Assembly (NCBI GenBank): GCA_003142815.1
Contig: PLNP01000055.1
Location: forward strand, 226,593-290,592
DNA: 64,000 nt
Direction: 5' to 3'
Source of the DNA: Rhodanobacteraceae bacterium
GTDB taxonomy: Bacteria; Pseudomonadota; Gammaproteobacteria; Xanthomonadales; Rhodanobacteraceae
Shown: one piece after another, positions 43,678-52,717 of the stretch
Layout: every line of letters begins with the position of its first letter
Position numbering within the stretch: position 1 is the first letter of the stretch
The notes under the pieces: generated by a model
What the model was told of the DNA's origin: nothing
The model's input: only the letters and a program-made list of their open reading frames with translations
Databases searched by the model: none
Translations under genes and position numbers: made by a program

Positions 43678-44718
43678 TCAAACACGCGGCTGGTAGCGCG
43701 TAACCGTCTGTTCGATCGCGCCGAACAGGCTTGCGCCGGCCACGTCGGTGATTTCGATGCGAACCGTGTCGCCGAACTTCAGGAACGGCGTCGTCGGCTT
43801 GCCGTCACGCAGGGTTTCCACTGTGCGCCGCTCGGCCAGACATGAAGCGCCTTTCGAGACGTCTTCGTTTGCGATCGTGCCGGAGCCGACGAGCGTGCCC
43901 GCGGAAAGCGGCCGCGTCTTCGCGACATGCGCGACGAGATCGGCAAAACTGAATTGCATATCGACGCCGCATTCGGCCTCACCGAACCACTGCCCGTTGA
44001 TCTGGGTGCGCATCGGCAGATTCAGTTTGCTGCCCTGCCACGCGTCGCCCAGCTCATCGGGCGTGACGAACACCGGCGACAGCGCCGAACGCGGCTTCGA
44101 CTGCAGGAAGCCGAAGCCTTTTGCGAGCTCGCCCGGGATCAAGCCGCGCAGCGAGACATCGTTGACGAGACCGACCAGCTGGATGTGCTGCGCGGCAGCG
44201 GCTGCGCTGACGCCCATCGCCACGTCGTCGGTCACGACGACGACTTCGGCTTCGAGATCAATGCCCCACTCCTCGCTTGCGGCGAGAATCGGATCACGCG
44301 CACCGAGAAAACCGGCACTGGTCGCCTGGTACATCAAGGGATCGGTGTAGAAGCTCGCGGGCACTTCGGCACCGCGCGCACGGCGCACGCGTTCAACATG
44401 CGGCAGATACGCGCTGCCGTCGACGAATTCGTAGGCTCGCGGCAACGGCGCGGCGAGTGCACCGACATCGAGCGCGAAAACAGGCTCGCCATCGATGTTC
44501 GTTGCAGCCGTTGCAGCCGTTGCAGGAGCGGCGGATGCCACGACTCCGTTCAGCCGTTCGTACAACGCATTCAGGCGCGGCGCCGTGTTCGACCAATTCT
44601 CCAGCGCGCGCTGCAAGATCGGCGCGATCGCCGATGCGCGCACCGCGCGGGTGAGATCGCGACTGACCACGATCAGCGTGCCGTCGCGGCCGCCTTCCTT
44701 CAAAGATCCGAGTTTCAT
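43678..44718 (-). CDS. Fumarylacetoacetate hydrolase family protein
   Basis: A 346-residue FAH-family enzyme that should split fumarylacetoacetate to fumarate and acetoacetate, closing the tyrosine pathway. The metal-binding core shows EEWGIDLEAEVVVVTDDVAM, the LVNDVSLRGLIPGELAKGFG segment, and ADLVAHVAKTRPLSAGTLVGSG. The length is shorter than eukaryotic FAH but common in bacteria. A short in-frame triplication (VAASAAPATAATAAT region, near residue 65) comes from tandem GTTGCAGCC repeats at 44500-44526. It follows the small membrane ORF by four bases. Confidence 0.9.
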   Translation of the reverse strand: MKLGSLKEGGRDGTLIVVSRDLTRAVRASAIAPILQRALENWSNTAPRLNALYERLNGVVASAAPATAATAATNIDGEPVFALDVGALAAPLPRAYEFVDGSAYLPHVERVRRARGAEVPASFYTDPLMYQATSAGFLGARDPILAASEEWGIDLEAEVVVVTDDVAMGVSAAAAAQHIQLVGLVNDVSLRGLIPGELAKGFGFLQSKPRSALSPVFVTPDELGDAWQGSKLNLPMRTQINGQWFGEAECGVDMQFSFADLVAHVAKTRPLSAGTLVGSGTIANEDVSKGASCLAERRTVETLRDGKPTTPFLKFGDTVRIEITDVAGASLFGAIEQTVTRYQPRV

Positions 44719-44722
44719 TCGA

Positions 44723-44929
44723 TCATCCGTTGTGGTTGTTTGGCTTTGCGCGTTCGCGCAGCGCGGATTCCCGATGCCTGTTCGCGACGACCGGAGATGC
44801 CGCTTTCCGCTGCGCGTCGGCGTAAGTATTCCACTCCATCGCGATGAGTTGGACTGTGCTGATTACCATCATGAACATCAACGCCGGTATCAGCCCGAGC
44901 GGCAGTCCGCAGCGCAGCCACAGATACAC
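44723..44929 (-). CDS. Possible small membrane protein
   Basis: A 68-codon frame starting at GTG 44929, with a strongly hydrophobic helix (GLPLGLIPALMFMMVISTVQLI) and a basic, polar C-terminus ending ERAKPNNHNG. It sits between the methyltransferase and fahA, with its stop four bases before the fahA ATG, consistent with translational coupling. No homologue was recognised, and an ATG start is lacking, so this is tentative. The alternative is untranslated leader of fahA. Confidence 0.4.
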   Translation of the reverse strand: MYLWLRCGLPLGLIPALMFMMVISTVQLIAMEWNTYADAQRKAASPVVANRHRESALRERAKPNNHNG

Positions 44930-44942
44930 AGAGTACGTACGT

Positions 44943-45662
44943 TCACGCGCGCTTGCGCAGGACGGCGACGAGATTCGGATCAAGCGGCAGGCGATCGGTT
45001 CCATACAGCCTTGAGATCGAGCGCTCGATCCAGGCACGCCGCAGCGCCATCCAGCGATGCCGCAGCGCCCGCAACGCGCCCGGCCGCGACGATACGCGGC
45101 GCACGTTCGCGACGCGCACGACATCGAGGTTGCTGATCGTCGCCAGATAGCCGATCTTGTAATGCGAGATCACGCTCTTGTGCGTGAAATCGCCATGCTG
45201 GTAGACGCGCCCGAACGGACTGTGACCATTCGGAAAACGCGCCAGAAACACGCCGTCATCGGCAAGCAGCGCGGCGATATGGCGGAAGTTCGCGATCAGT
45301 TCGTCGGTATCCCAATGCTCGATCACGTCGAATGCGACGATGAGATCGTAACGCGCGTCTTCGCCGACGAGTTCGCCCAAGGATGCGTTGCGCGCCGCGT
45401 AACCATGCCGCGCGGCCGCAGCGAGCATATCCGGGTTGATTTCGAGGCCGCAGACCTCGGCGCCCTCGGATTTCGCCCAAGTGAGAAAGCTGCCGCTGCC
45501 GAAACCGATTTCGAGCACGCGCTTGCCGCGAAGCGGCATGCCGCGGAACTCGGCCGCGAAATAGCGCGCTTCGCGTTCGCGCACTTCGAACGAGCCCTGC
45601 CAGCGCTTCCATTGCGCATAGCCCTCGTATCCGTCGGTCGACTCGCCGGGTGTGTCGCTCAT
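44943..45662 (-). CDS. Class I SAM-dependent methyltransferase
   Basis: A 239-residue methyltransferase with motif I VLEIGFGSGSFLTWAKSEGA, then AEVCGLEINPDMLAAA, YDLIVAFDVIEHWDTDELIA and FLARFPNGHSPFG. The C-terminal third is basic (RRVSSRPGALRALRHRWMAL). It most resembles UbiG/ubiquinone-type or sugar methyltransferases, but nothing fixes the substrate. It lies between hmgA (47 bases upstream) and fahA on the same strand, an unexpected member of a tyrosine-degradation operon. Confidence 0.85.
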   Translation of the reverse strand: MSDTPGESTDGYEGYAQWKRWQGSFEVREREARYFAAEFRGMPLRGKRVLEIGFGSGSFLTWAKSEGAEVCGLEINPDMLAAAARHGYAARNASLGELVGEDARYDLIVAFDVIEHWDTDELIANFRHIAALLADDGVFLARFPNGHSPFGRVYQHGDFTHKSVISHYKIGYLATISNLDVVRVANVRRVSSRPGALRALRHRWMALRRAWIERSISRLYGTDRLPLDPNLVAVLRKRA

Positions 45663-45709
45663 CGGCGCATCTCAGCCGTGAAGGAGCGCGCTCGCCGCGC
45701 AAGACAAAA

Positions 45710-47071
45710 TCACGGCGTTTTCCGCGATGGATCGAAGTGCTTCTTCAGGCCGCGCCAGCAGTCCTGATAGTCGGCCTGCAGCTGCGGCGCATCGAGCGCC
45801 TGCCGGGTCGGATGGATCACCGCGCGCGTCTCGAACATGAAGGCCATGGTGTCGACGATGTGGTCGGGCCTGGTCGTGTCCACCGCGCTCGCCTTGTCGA
45901 AACTCGCCGCGTCCGGACCGTGGCCACTCATGCAATTGTGCAGCGATGCGCCGCCGGGCACGAAACCGCCGGCCTTCGCGTCGTAGGCGCCGTGGACCAG
46001 GCCCATGAACTCGCTAGCGATGTTGCGATGGAACCACGGCGGCCGGAACGTGTTCTCGGCGATCAGCCAGCGCGGCGGGAAGATCGCGAAATCCATGTTC
46101 GCGGTGCCCGGCGTGTCAGACGGCGAGGTCAGCACCGTAAAGAGGGAGGGATCAGGATGGTCGTAGCTGATCGAGCCAATCGTGTTGAAGCGGCGCAGGT
46201 CGTATTTGCACGGCGCGTGGTTGCCGTGCCAGCCAACAACATCCAGCGGCGAATGGTCGATCGAGGCGGACCACAACACGCCCTGGAATTTCGCGACCAG
46301 CTCGAAATTGCCGTCGACGTCCTCGTACGCTGCGACCGGAGTCAGGAAATCGCGCGCGTTGGCGAGCCCGTTCGAACCGATCGGGCCGAGATCCGGCAGG
46401 CGCAATGAGCTGCCGAAATTCTCGCAGACGTAGCCCCGTGCTTCGCCAGCCGCTCCTGCGCTTCCTGCGCCCGCGGCACTGGCACTTCCCTGTGCGGCGT
46501 CCGGCAACTCGACGCGAAAGCGGATACCGCGCGGGATCAGCGCGACTTCCTGCGGCTCGATCTCCAGCACGCCGAGCTCGGTCGCGATACGCAGACGGCC
46601 CTGCTGCGGAACGATCAGCAGTTCCGCATCGGCGTCATAGAAGAAGCGACCCTGCATCGAACGGTTCGCGGCGTAGATGTGGATGCCTACACCAGCTTGC
46701 GCCGCCGCGCCGCCGTTGCCGGCGATCGTGAACAGGCCGTCGATGAAGTCGGTCGCCGCGGTCGGCAGCGGGAACGGATCCCAGCGCAACTGATTCGGCG
46801 ATGTCGGCGTCTCGTCGAAGCGGTTGTGGAAGCGCGCCTGGTCGAGCAGCTTGAACGCGCCATGCACGACCGCGGGCCGGATCCGATACAGCCAGCTGCG
46901 CCGATTCGCATGCCGCGGCGCGGTGAACGCTGTGCCTGACAGTTGCTCAGCGTAGAGGCCGTAGGCGACGCGCTGCGGCGAGTTGCGGCCTTCGGGCAGC
47001 ACGCCGGGCAACACCTCGGTCGCGAATTCGTTGGCGAAGCCGGATTGATAGTTGCTGTATGCGATAGACAT
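45710..47071 (-). CDS. hmgA: Homogentisate 1,2-dioxygenase
   Basis: A 453-residue dioxygenase that opens the homogentisate ring to maleylacetoacetate. The iron ligands lie in [14 protein letters not shown] (His and Glu) and near [14 protein letters not shown] (second His). Other conserved blocks are [12 protein letters not shown] at the start, [20 protein letters not shown] and [19 protein letters not shown]. The only variable part is an Ala/Gly-rich insertion ([17 protein letters not shown]) around residue 205. The ATG is at 47071. It is 89 bases downstream of hppD, with a family B palindrome between them. Confidence 0.96.
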   Translation of the reverse strand: MSIAYSNYQSGFANEFATEVLPGVLPEGRNSPQRVAYGLYAEQLSGTAFTAPRHANRRSWLYRIRPAVVHGAFKLLDQARFHNRFDETPTSPNQLRWDPFPLPTAATDFIDGLFTIAGNGGAAAQAGVGIHIYAANRSMQGRFFYDADAELLIVPQQGRLRIATELGVLEIEPQEVALIPRGIRFRVELPDAAQGSASAAGAGSAGAAGEARGYVCENFGSSLRLPDLGPIGSNGLANARDFLTPVAAYEDVDGNFELVAKFQGVLWSASIDHSPLDVVGWHGNHAPCKYDLRRFNTIGSISYDHPDPSLFTVLTSPSDTPGTANMDFAIFPPRWLIAENTFRPPWFHRNIASEFMGLVHGAYDAKAGGFVPGGASLHNCMSGHGPDAASFDKASAVDTTRPDHIVDTMAFMFETRAVIHPTRQALDAPQLQADYQDCWRGLKKHFDPSRKTP

Positions 47072-47094
47072 GTCGGGTGATCGCCTTCGCTGAT

Positions 47095-47143
47095 AGCCCC
47101 TCTCCCATCGGCGACCGAAGGAAGTCCCTGTGGGAGAGGGGCT
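47095..47143. repeat. Family B palindrome between hppD and hmgA
   Basis: AGCCCCTCTCCCA (47095-47107) and its perfect 13-base complement (47131-47143) flank CGGCGACCGAAGGAAGTCC. A T-tract follows on the plus strand only. It matches copies at 5454-5497, 6507-6550 (reversed) and 35767-35808 in core and arms. In the operon transcript it would form a strong hairpin between two catabolic genes. Confidence 0.85.
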
Positions 47144-47160
47144 TTTTTGATCATCGCGCG

Positions 47161-48255
47161 TTACAGCACCCCGCGCTTCATCTGGTCACGCTCGATGCTT
47201 TCGAACAGAGCCTGGAAATTGCCCTCGCCGAAACCTTCGTTGCCCTTGCGCTGGATGATCTCGAAGAAGATCGGGCCGATCGCGTTCTGGGTGAATATCT
47301 GCAGGAGTTTGCGCTGCTTGGTCTCCTTGTCGGCGTCGATCAGGATCCTGTTCTTGCGCAGACGCGGCACGTCTTCGCCGTGGTTAGGCACGCGCACGTC
47401 GATGACCTCGAAATAAGCATCGGGCGTGTCGAGGAACTCGACGCCGGCCACGCGCATCTTCTCGACCGTCGTGTAGATGTCGTCGGTGAAGCAGGCGATG
47501 TGCTGGATGCCCTCGCCGTGATACGAATCGAGGTATTCGTTGATCTGCGACTTCGGATCGGAGGATTCGTTGAGCGGAATGCGCACGATGCCGTCCGGCG
47601 CGGTCATCGCCTTGGAGACCAGGCCGGTCTTTGCGCCCTTGATGTCGAAATAGCGGATCTCGCGGAAGTTGAACAGGCGCTCATAGTAGTCCGACCACTT
47701 CTGCATATTGCCGAAGTAGAGGTTGTGGGTCAGATGGTCGATGAAGGTGAGGCCAAAACCGGCCGGGTTGTGCTCCGCGCCCGCAATCGCATCGTAGTCG
47801 CCGTCATAGATGTTGCCGGCGCTGCCGTAGCGGTCGATGAGGTACAGCATGCAGTCGCCGATCCCCTTGACCACCGGTGCGTTGACTGCCTTGCTGGCTT
47901 CCTTGTGATCGATCGCCTCGCCGCCATTGCCGAGAACGGTCTTCACCACGTCGGTTGCCGGCTTCCTGAAGCGGATCGCAAAGCCGCAGGCGCACGGTCC
48001 GTGTTTGGCCGCGAAATCGGCGGCGAACGAATCCGGATCCTCGTTGACCAGGAAGTTCACCCCGTTCTGGCGGTACACCGTGATCGGCCGCGTCTTGTGC
48101 TTCAGCACTGCGCTGAAACCCATACGCCGGAACATCGCGTGCAGCTCGGCAACACGACCCGTCGGCGCGGCGAACTCGACAAACTCGAAGCCGTCGATTC
48201 CCATCGGGTTCTCGAACGTCGTGACCTGCATGCCGAGGTTGGGCTGGGCGTTCAT
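47161..48255 (-). CDS. hppD: 4-Hydroxyphenylpyruvate dioxygenase
   Basis: A 364-residue iron dioxygenase that makes homogentisate from 4-hydroxyphenylpyruvate. Iron ligands are in [17 protein letters not shown] (His), [14 protein letters not shown] (His) and [20 protein letters not shown] (Glu). The N-terminal half is the degenerate VOC repeat. ATG 48255, after CGGAGAA, gives [20 protein letters not shown]; the ORF extends upstream to 48282. It is the first gene of the tyrosine-degradation operon and diverges from a MarR regulator. Confidence 0.96.
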   Translation of the reverse strand: MNAQPNLGMQVTTFENPMGIDGFEFVEFAAPTGRVAELHAMFRRMGFSAVLKHKTRPITVYRQNGVNFLVNEDPDSFAADFAAKHGPCACGFAIRFRKPATDVVKTVLGNGGEAIDHKEASKAVNAPVVKGIGDCMLYLIDRYGSAGNIYDGDYDAIAGAEHNPAGFGLTFIDHLTHNLYFGNMQKWSDYYERLFNFREIRYFDIKGAKTGLVSKAMTAPDGIVRIPLNESSDPKSQINEYLDSYHGEGIQHIACFTDDIYTTVEKMRVAGVEFLDTPDAYFEVIDVRVPNHGEDVPRLRKNRILIDADKETKQRKLLQIFTQNAIGPIFFEIIQRKGNEGFGEGNFQALFESIERDQMKRGVL

Positions 48256-48310
48256 CGCAATTCTCCGAGCGGTTTGGCGCACTTGCGCGTGTCGACGATC
48301 GCTTCATAGT

Positions 48311-48320
48311 TTCAACTGAA
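48311..48320. promoter_or_regulatory. Possible operator between hppD and the MarR gene
   Basis: TTCAACTGAA is a short dyad (TTCA, two-base spacer, TGAA) in the 89-base divergent gap, within the AT-rich stretch ATAGTTTCAACTGAAC. It is a plausible MarR-type half-site pair controlling both genes, but the dyad is short. Confidence 0.35.
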
Positions 48321-48344
48321 CCCATTTGCAAGGCGCGCCGCGGC

Positions 48345-48830
48345 ATGACCGAGCATGCTCCGCTCGAACTCGAACGCTTCCTGCCGTGCCGGCTGTCGAT
48401 CCTGCCGAACCGGGTCAGCCAGGCAATCGCGCGCGAGTATCAGGATCGGTTCGATCTATCGATGACCGAATGGCGCGTCATCGCGGTGCTCGCGCGTTTC
48501 GACGGCGACGCACTTTCCGCGCGCGAAGTCGCCGAACGCACCGAAATGGGCACGGTCGCGGTCAACCGCGCGCTGGCAAGCCTGGTCGCCGCGAAGAGAG
48601 TCGTGCGGCGAATGCACGACGGCGACAAACGCCGCTCGGTACTGCGTCTTTCCGCGCAACGCTGGAAGATCCATGACACCGTTGCGCCACTCGCGCGCGG
48701 CCATGAGCGCGCGATGCTCGCGTTGCTGGACGCGAACGAACATCACGCGCTGGAGCGCATCCTCGACAAGCTCGCGCCGGTCCGACGGGATCTGCGGCGA
48801 GCTAGCGCACTCCGTGCATCAACTTGTTGA
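48345..48830 (+). CDS. MarR-family transcriptional regulator
   Basis: A 161-residue winged-helix protein. The HTH is SAREVAERTEMGTVAVNRALASLVAAKRVV, followed by the wing RMHDGDKRRSVLRL. The N-terminal helix pair is typical of MarR. It is divergent from hppD and probably represses the tyrosine cluster in response to a pathway intermediate, as HmgR-type regulators do (inference from position). Its last 29 bases overlap the end of the peptide transporter gene on the other strand. Confidence 0.9.
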   Translation: MTEHAPLELERFLPCRLSILPNRVSQAIAREYQDRFDLSMTEWRVIAVLARFDGDALSAREVAERTEMGTVAVNRALASLVAAKRVVRRMHDGDKRRSVLRLSAQRWKIHDTVAPLARGHERAMLALLDANEHHALERILDKLAPVRRDLRRASALRASTC

Positions 48831-50316
48831 TCAATGGCGCGATCAGGAACAGCAGCACGCCGCCGCCGAGCAGAATCCAGAAGCCCATCGTGTAGCCGTC
48901 CAGCGCCGAAGTCACGGTCATGCCCGTCTCGCCGCTGACGCCGGCGGCAAACAGGCCGGCCAGGTTGTCGCCGATCGCCGTGGACAGGAACCAGCCGCCC
49001 ATGCCAAGTCCCACCAGCCGTACCGGCGCCAGCTTGGTCACCATCGACAGGCCGATCGGCGACAGGCACAGCTCGCCGACGGTCTGCAGCACGTAACACA
49101 GCACCAGCGTCCACAGCGGAATCATGCCGTCGCTGCCGACGAGGTGGGACAAGGCGTACATCAGCACCGCGAAACCCAGCGCGTTGCCGATCAGGCCCAT
49201 GCCGAACTTGCGCGGAATCGACGGCTCGATCCTGCGCTTGTCCAGCCACGCCCATACCAGCGTCACCAGTGGCGCCAGCAGCACGATAGCCACCGGGTTG
49301 ACCGACTGGAACCAGCCGATCGGGAACTGCCAGCCGCCGAACATCTGGCGATCGACAATGTTCTGCGCCAGGAAGTTGAAGGAACTGCCGGCCTGCTCGA
49401 AGAACATCCAGAACAGCACGTTGAACGCGAAGATAATCAACATGGCGATCACGCGCTGGAGCTGCACGCGACCGGTACGGATGGCCTCGATCACCAGCAT
49501 CACGCCGACACCGCCAAACAACGCGGTCAGCAGCCACTGCAGGACCACGGCGCCGGCGCGATCCATCAGCAGGTATACCAGCGGAATGGCCGCCAGCACG
49601 CCAATGGCGACGTAGACCACGCGCCTCGGATTGGCGATTTCCGGAGCCGGACGGCCGATGTCGCCGAGCTGGCGCCGACCGAACCAGAACCAGACCAGGC
49701 TGATCAGCATGCCGATGCCGGAGGCGGCGAACACGACATGGTAGTTCTGGTGCCCCGGCGTGCCGAACACCTTGGTAGCCAGGATGCTGGTCAGCACCGG
49801 CGCGATCAGCGCACCGGCATTGATGCCCATGTAGAACAGCGTGAAACCGCGGTCGCGACGCGAATCGCCCGGCGCGTAGAGTTGCCCGACCATGGAAGAG
49901 ATGTTGGGCTTGAACAGGCCGTTGCCGACGATGATGGTGGAAAGCCCGAGCATGAAAATCTGGTGGTTGGGCACCATGACCATGAACAGGCCGCCGGCCA
50001 TCACCACCGCTCCGAGCAGGATCGAACGCTGGTGGCCGATGACCTTGTCGGCGACGTAGCCGCCGAACACCGCGGTCGCGTAAACCAGCGCCAGGTAGGC
50101 GCCGTAGATGCGGCTGGCCGACGCCTGCCCGGCCTCGTCGCCGCCAAAGAACTGCGCCACGATGTACAGCGTCAGCGCCCAGCGCATCCCGTAGAACGCG
50201 AAGCGCTCCCAGAACTCGGCCATGAACAGCATCCACAGCGGACGTGGATGGCCGAGGAGTTGCGGAAAGCGTGGTGGAGGTGCGCCCGTCGCGGGCGGGT
50301 TGGCCGGACCGCTCAT
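48802..50316 (-). CDS. Proton-dependent oligopeptide transporter (POT/PTR family)
   Basis: A 504-residue, 12-14 helix transporter of the POT family for di- and tripeptides. The family motif region near the N-terminus is FMAEFWERFAFYGMRWALTL, followed by the helix pattern AVFGGYVADKVIGHQRSILL. FTLFYMGINAGALIAPVLTS is the PTR2 signature 2 region, and FEQAGSSFNFLAQ is conserved near the middle. ATG 50316 follows AGGGGAG; the frame upstream to 50403 is not conserved. Supplying aromatic amino acids to the adjacent degradation genes is a reasonable guess. Confidence 0.92.
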   Translation of the reverse strand: MSGPANPPATGAPPPRFPQLLGHPRPLWMLFMAEFWERFAFYGMRWALTLYIVAQFFGGDEAGQASASRIYGAYLALVYATAVFGGYVADKVIGHQRSILLGAVVMAGGLFMVMVPNHQIFMLGLSTIIVGNGLFKPNISSMVGQLYAPGDSRRDRGFTLFYMGINAGALIAPVLTSILATKVFGTPGHQNYHVVFAASGIGMLISLVWFWFGRRQLGDIGRPAPEIANPRRVVYVAIGVLAAIPLVYLLMDRAGAVVLQWLLTALFGGVGVMLVIEAIRTGRVQLQRVIAMLIIFAFNVLFWMFFEQAGSSFNFLAQNIVDRQMFGGWQFPIGWFQSVNPVAIVLLAPLVTLVWAWLDKRRIEPSIPRKFGMGLIGNALGFAVLMYALSHLVGSDGMIPLWTLVLCYVLQTVGELCLSPIGLSMVTKLAPVRLVGLGMGGWFLSTAIGDNLAGLFAAGVSGETGMTVTSALDGYTMGFWILLGGGVLLFLIAPLINKLMHGVR

Positions 50317-50457
50317 GCGGTATCTCCCCTGGAATGTTGCTGGATGCGAATGCGGAACCGGCTTCAGCGACGCGCAACATGCAGCGCCGATCGTGTGTAA
50401 CAACGTGTAACTCGTGCGCGTCGGCGAGTCAAACGGCCGTGATGACGCGCCGCCGCA

Positions 50458-51318
50458 TCACGCCTTCTCACCAAGCACCGTGCGCACATCGAGAAGTTCG
50501 GGAAAGAACGTCAGGTCCAGCGCCTTCTTGAGGAACGCGACGCCGGACGATCCGCCGGTGCCGCGGCGGAAGCCGATGATGCGCTCGACGGTTTTCAGGT
50601 GGCGGAACCGCCAGAGCTGGAAGCTTTCCTCGACGTCGACCAACTGCTCGCACAGGTGATACTCGGGCCAGAACTCGCGCGCGTTTTCGTAGATGCGCTT
50701 GAACACGGGAACCAGCTCGGGCACGCGCACGTGTGGCTCGGTGAAATCGCGCTCGCGGCACGCCTGCGGCACCACGTGGCCGCGACGCACGAGATAACGC
50801 AGGAATTCGTCGTAAAGGCTGGGCGCCTCGAGCGCGGCGCGAAGTGCTGCCTGTGCGTCGGGATCGTGGTCGAATACCTTGAGCATGCCCACGTTCTTGT
50901 TGCCGAGCAGGAATTCGATCAACCGATACTGCAACGACTGGAAACCAGACGACGGGCCCAATACCGAGCGAAACTCCAGGTATTCGGCCGGCGTCAACGT
51001 CTCCAACACCGCCCACTGCTCGAACAACTGGCTTTGCACCTTCTTGACCCGGGCGAGGATCTTCAGCGTCGCATCGACGTCGTCGCTGCGAAGTCGCGCG
51101 ACAGCCGCGCGCAGCTCATGCACGAGCAGCTTCATCCAGAGTTCCGCGACCTGGTGCTGGATGATGAACAGCATCTCGTCATGCAGTGGCGGATCGCTGA
51201 GCGGCTTCTGCGCCGAGAGCAGCGTGCCCAGCTGCAGATAGCCGCCGTAGGTCCTGCGATCGCGCAGATCGGTTTCGATGCCTTGTTCGAGTGGGCGCAG
51301 GTTCCGAGTTTCGTTCAT
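50458..51318 (-). CDS. kynA: Tryptophan 2,3-dioxygenase
   Basis: A haem dioxygenase of 286 residues that makes N-formylkynurenine, the first step of tryptophan breakdown. Conserved segments are [34 protein letters not shown] (distal-side His and substrate contacts), [20 protein letters not shown] and [20 protein letters not shown] with the proximal haem His, then [15 protein letters not shown]. The length fits bacterial TDO. The other kynurenine genes are not in the window. It diverges from the oxoacid dehydrogenase operon. Confidence 0.96.
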   Translation of the reverse strand: MNETRNLRPLEQGIETDLRDRRTYGGYLQLGTLLSAQKPLSDPPLHDEMLFIIQHQVAELWMKLLVHELRAAVARLRSDDVDATLKILARVKKVQSQLFEQWAVLETLTPAEYLEFRSVLGPSSGFQSLQYRLIEFLLGNKNVGMLKVFDHDPDAQAALRAALEAPSLYDEFLRYLVRRGHVVPQACRERDFTEPHVRVPELVPVFKRIYENAREFWPEYHLCEQLVDVEESFQLWRFRHLKTVERIIGFRRGTGGSSGVAFLKKALDLTFFPELLDVRTVLGEKA

Positions 51319-51525
51319 CGCCAGGTCGCAAGAGGAAAGAGCGCAGTTTAACTGTGTGTGGACGGCGCGATGTTGCGTCCGGACTTGCGAATGCGCAGTC
51401 GTCTTGCTTACTGTTTCGCGTGGATCGTCCCCGCTCGGTCGCGACGACCGCGATATACTCGCATCTGTCTGGTCGATATCCGACCTTCAGGCGCCGGCAA
51501 CGCGCGCGCCGCAACGGAGGCATCC

Positions 51526-52602
51526 TTGTCCATCGCCGCCACTTTCGAAATCGAATATCTGCAATACCTCGACGCCGACGGCAAGCTCGTCCGCGACGAT
51601 TTGCCCGCGATCGCGCGCGATGTCCGGCAGCTCGTGGAACTCTACAAGTGGATGCTGTACGTGCGCGTGTTCGACAGCAAGGCGGTCGCGCTGCAGCGCA
51701 CCGGCAAGCTCGGCACCTACGCGTCGTGCCTCGGTCATGAGGCCGCGCATGTCGCGATCGGCAGCGCGATGCAGGAAGACGATGTGTTCGCGCCGATGTA
51801 CCGCGAATACGGCGCGCAATTCATTCGCGGCGTGAAGCCGCGCGAGTTGCTGCTGTACTGGGGTGGCGACGAACGCGGCAGCGACTTTTCCGGCCCCGCG
51901 CACGATTTCGCGTGGTGCGTGCCGATCGCGACGCAGTGCCTGCATGCGGCCGGTGCCGCGCTCGCGTTCAAGGTGCGCAAGGAACCGAGAGTCGCGGTCA
52001 CCGTAGTTGGCGATGGTGGTTCGTCGAAGGGCGATTTCTATGGCGCGATCAACGTCGCCGGCGCGATGCAGCTGCCGCTGGTCGTGGTGATCGTCAACAA
52101 CCAGTGGGCGATCTCGGTACCGCGCAGCGCGCAGACCGGTGCCAAGACGCTCGCGCAGAAAGGCATCGCGGCCGGCCTCGAATGTCTGCAGGTCGACGGC
52201 AATGATCTGATCGCGATGCGTGCGGCAATGGACCACGCGATCAAGCGCGCGCGCCACGGCCATGGCGGCATGGTCATCGAGGCGGTCACCTATCGCCTGT
52301 CCGACCACACCACGGCCGACGATGCACGTCGCTACCGCCCGGACAACGAGGTCAAGGCTGCGTGGCAGCGCGAGCCGCTGAAGCGCATGAAGGCCTACCT
52401 GATGTCGTTGAATGCGTGGACCGGGAAAGAGGAAGAGGACTGGAAGGCCGATTGCGCGGCGCGCGTCGACGTCGAGGTCAACGCGTATCTGGAAACGAAA
52501 TCGCAGCCGGTCGAGGCGATCTTCGACTTCACCTATGCGCAAGTGCCGGCGGATCTCGCCGTGCAACGCGCTGCCGCGATCGCCGCTGACCGTCACAACT
52601 GA
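51526..52602 (+). CDS. 2-Oxoacid dehydrogenase E1 component, alpha subunit
   Basis: The 358-residue thiamine-diphosphate-binding alpha subunit of a pyruvate or branched-chain 2-oxoacid dehydrogenase. The ThDP/Mg motif runs VVGDGGSSKGDFYGAINVAG to IVNNQWAIS (residues about 163-200). Other conserved parts are GKLGTYASCLGHEAAHVAIG and the phosphorylation-loop-like YRLSDHTTADDARRYR. I chose TTG 51526 because GGAGG lies five bases upstream; earlier in-frame ATGs extend into unconserved sequence. The operon has E1alpha, E1beta and E2 but no E3, which must come from elsewhere. Features favour the branched-chain type. Confidence 0.92.
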   Translation: MSIAATFEIEYLQYLDADGKLVRDDLPAIARDVRQLVELYKWMLYVRVFDSKAVALQRTGKLGTYASCLGHEAAHVAIGSAMQEDDVFAPMYREYGAQFIRGVKPRELLLYWGGDERGSDFSGPAHDFAWCVPIATQCLHAAGAALAFKVRKEPRVAVTVVGDGGSSKGDFYGAINVAGAMQLPLVVVIVNNQWAISVPRSAQTGAKTLAQKGIAAGLECLQVDGNDLIAMRAAMDHAIKRARHGHGGMVIEAVTYRLSDHTTADDARRYRPDNEVKAAWQREPLKRMKAYLMSLNAWTGKEEEDWKADCAARVDVEVNAYLETKSQPVEAIFDFTYAQVPADLAVQRAAAIAADRHN

Positions 52603-52610
52603 CATTTTCC

Positions 52611-52694
52611 GTCGTCCCGGCGAACGCCGGGACCCAGCGTCTTCCGTTTCGCGCAAAGAAGACGCTGGATTCCGGCTTCCGCCGGAATGACGAT
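52611..52694. repeat. REP-like repeat (family C) inside the dehydrogenase operon
   Basis: GTCGTCCCGGCGAACGCCGG, then GACCCAGCGTCTTCC, and GACGCTGGATTCCGGC to GCCGGAATGACGA fill the 115-base spacer between the alpha and beta subunit genes. A shorter related piece, GTCGTCCCGGCGCAAGG, lies in the next spacer at 53709-53725. Such hairpins can tune expression of downstream subunits. Confidence 0.75.
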
Positions 52695-52717
52695 GCTAGC
52701 AATCGACAGGAAGCCCC

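Noticed and set aside
47095-47143. A plus-strand terminator after hmgA or hppD
   Set aside because: The stem is perfect, but the T-run is on the plus strand, while both neighbouring genes are read on the minus strand, so it does not end either one. It is a member of a repeat family instead.
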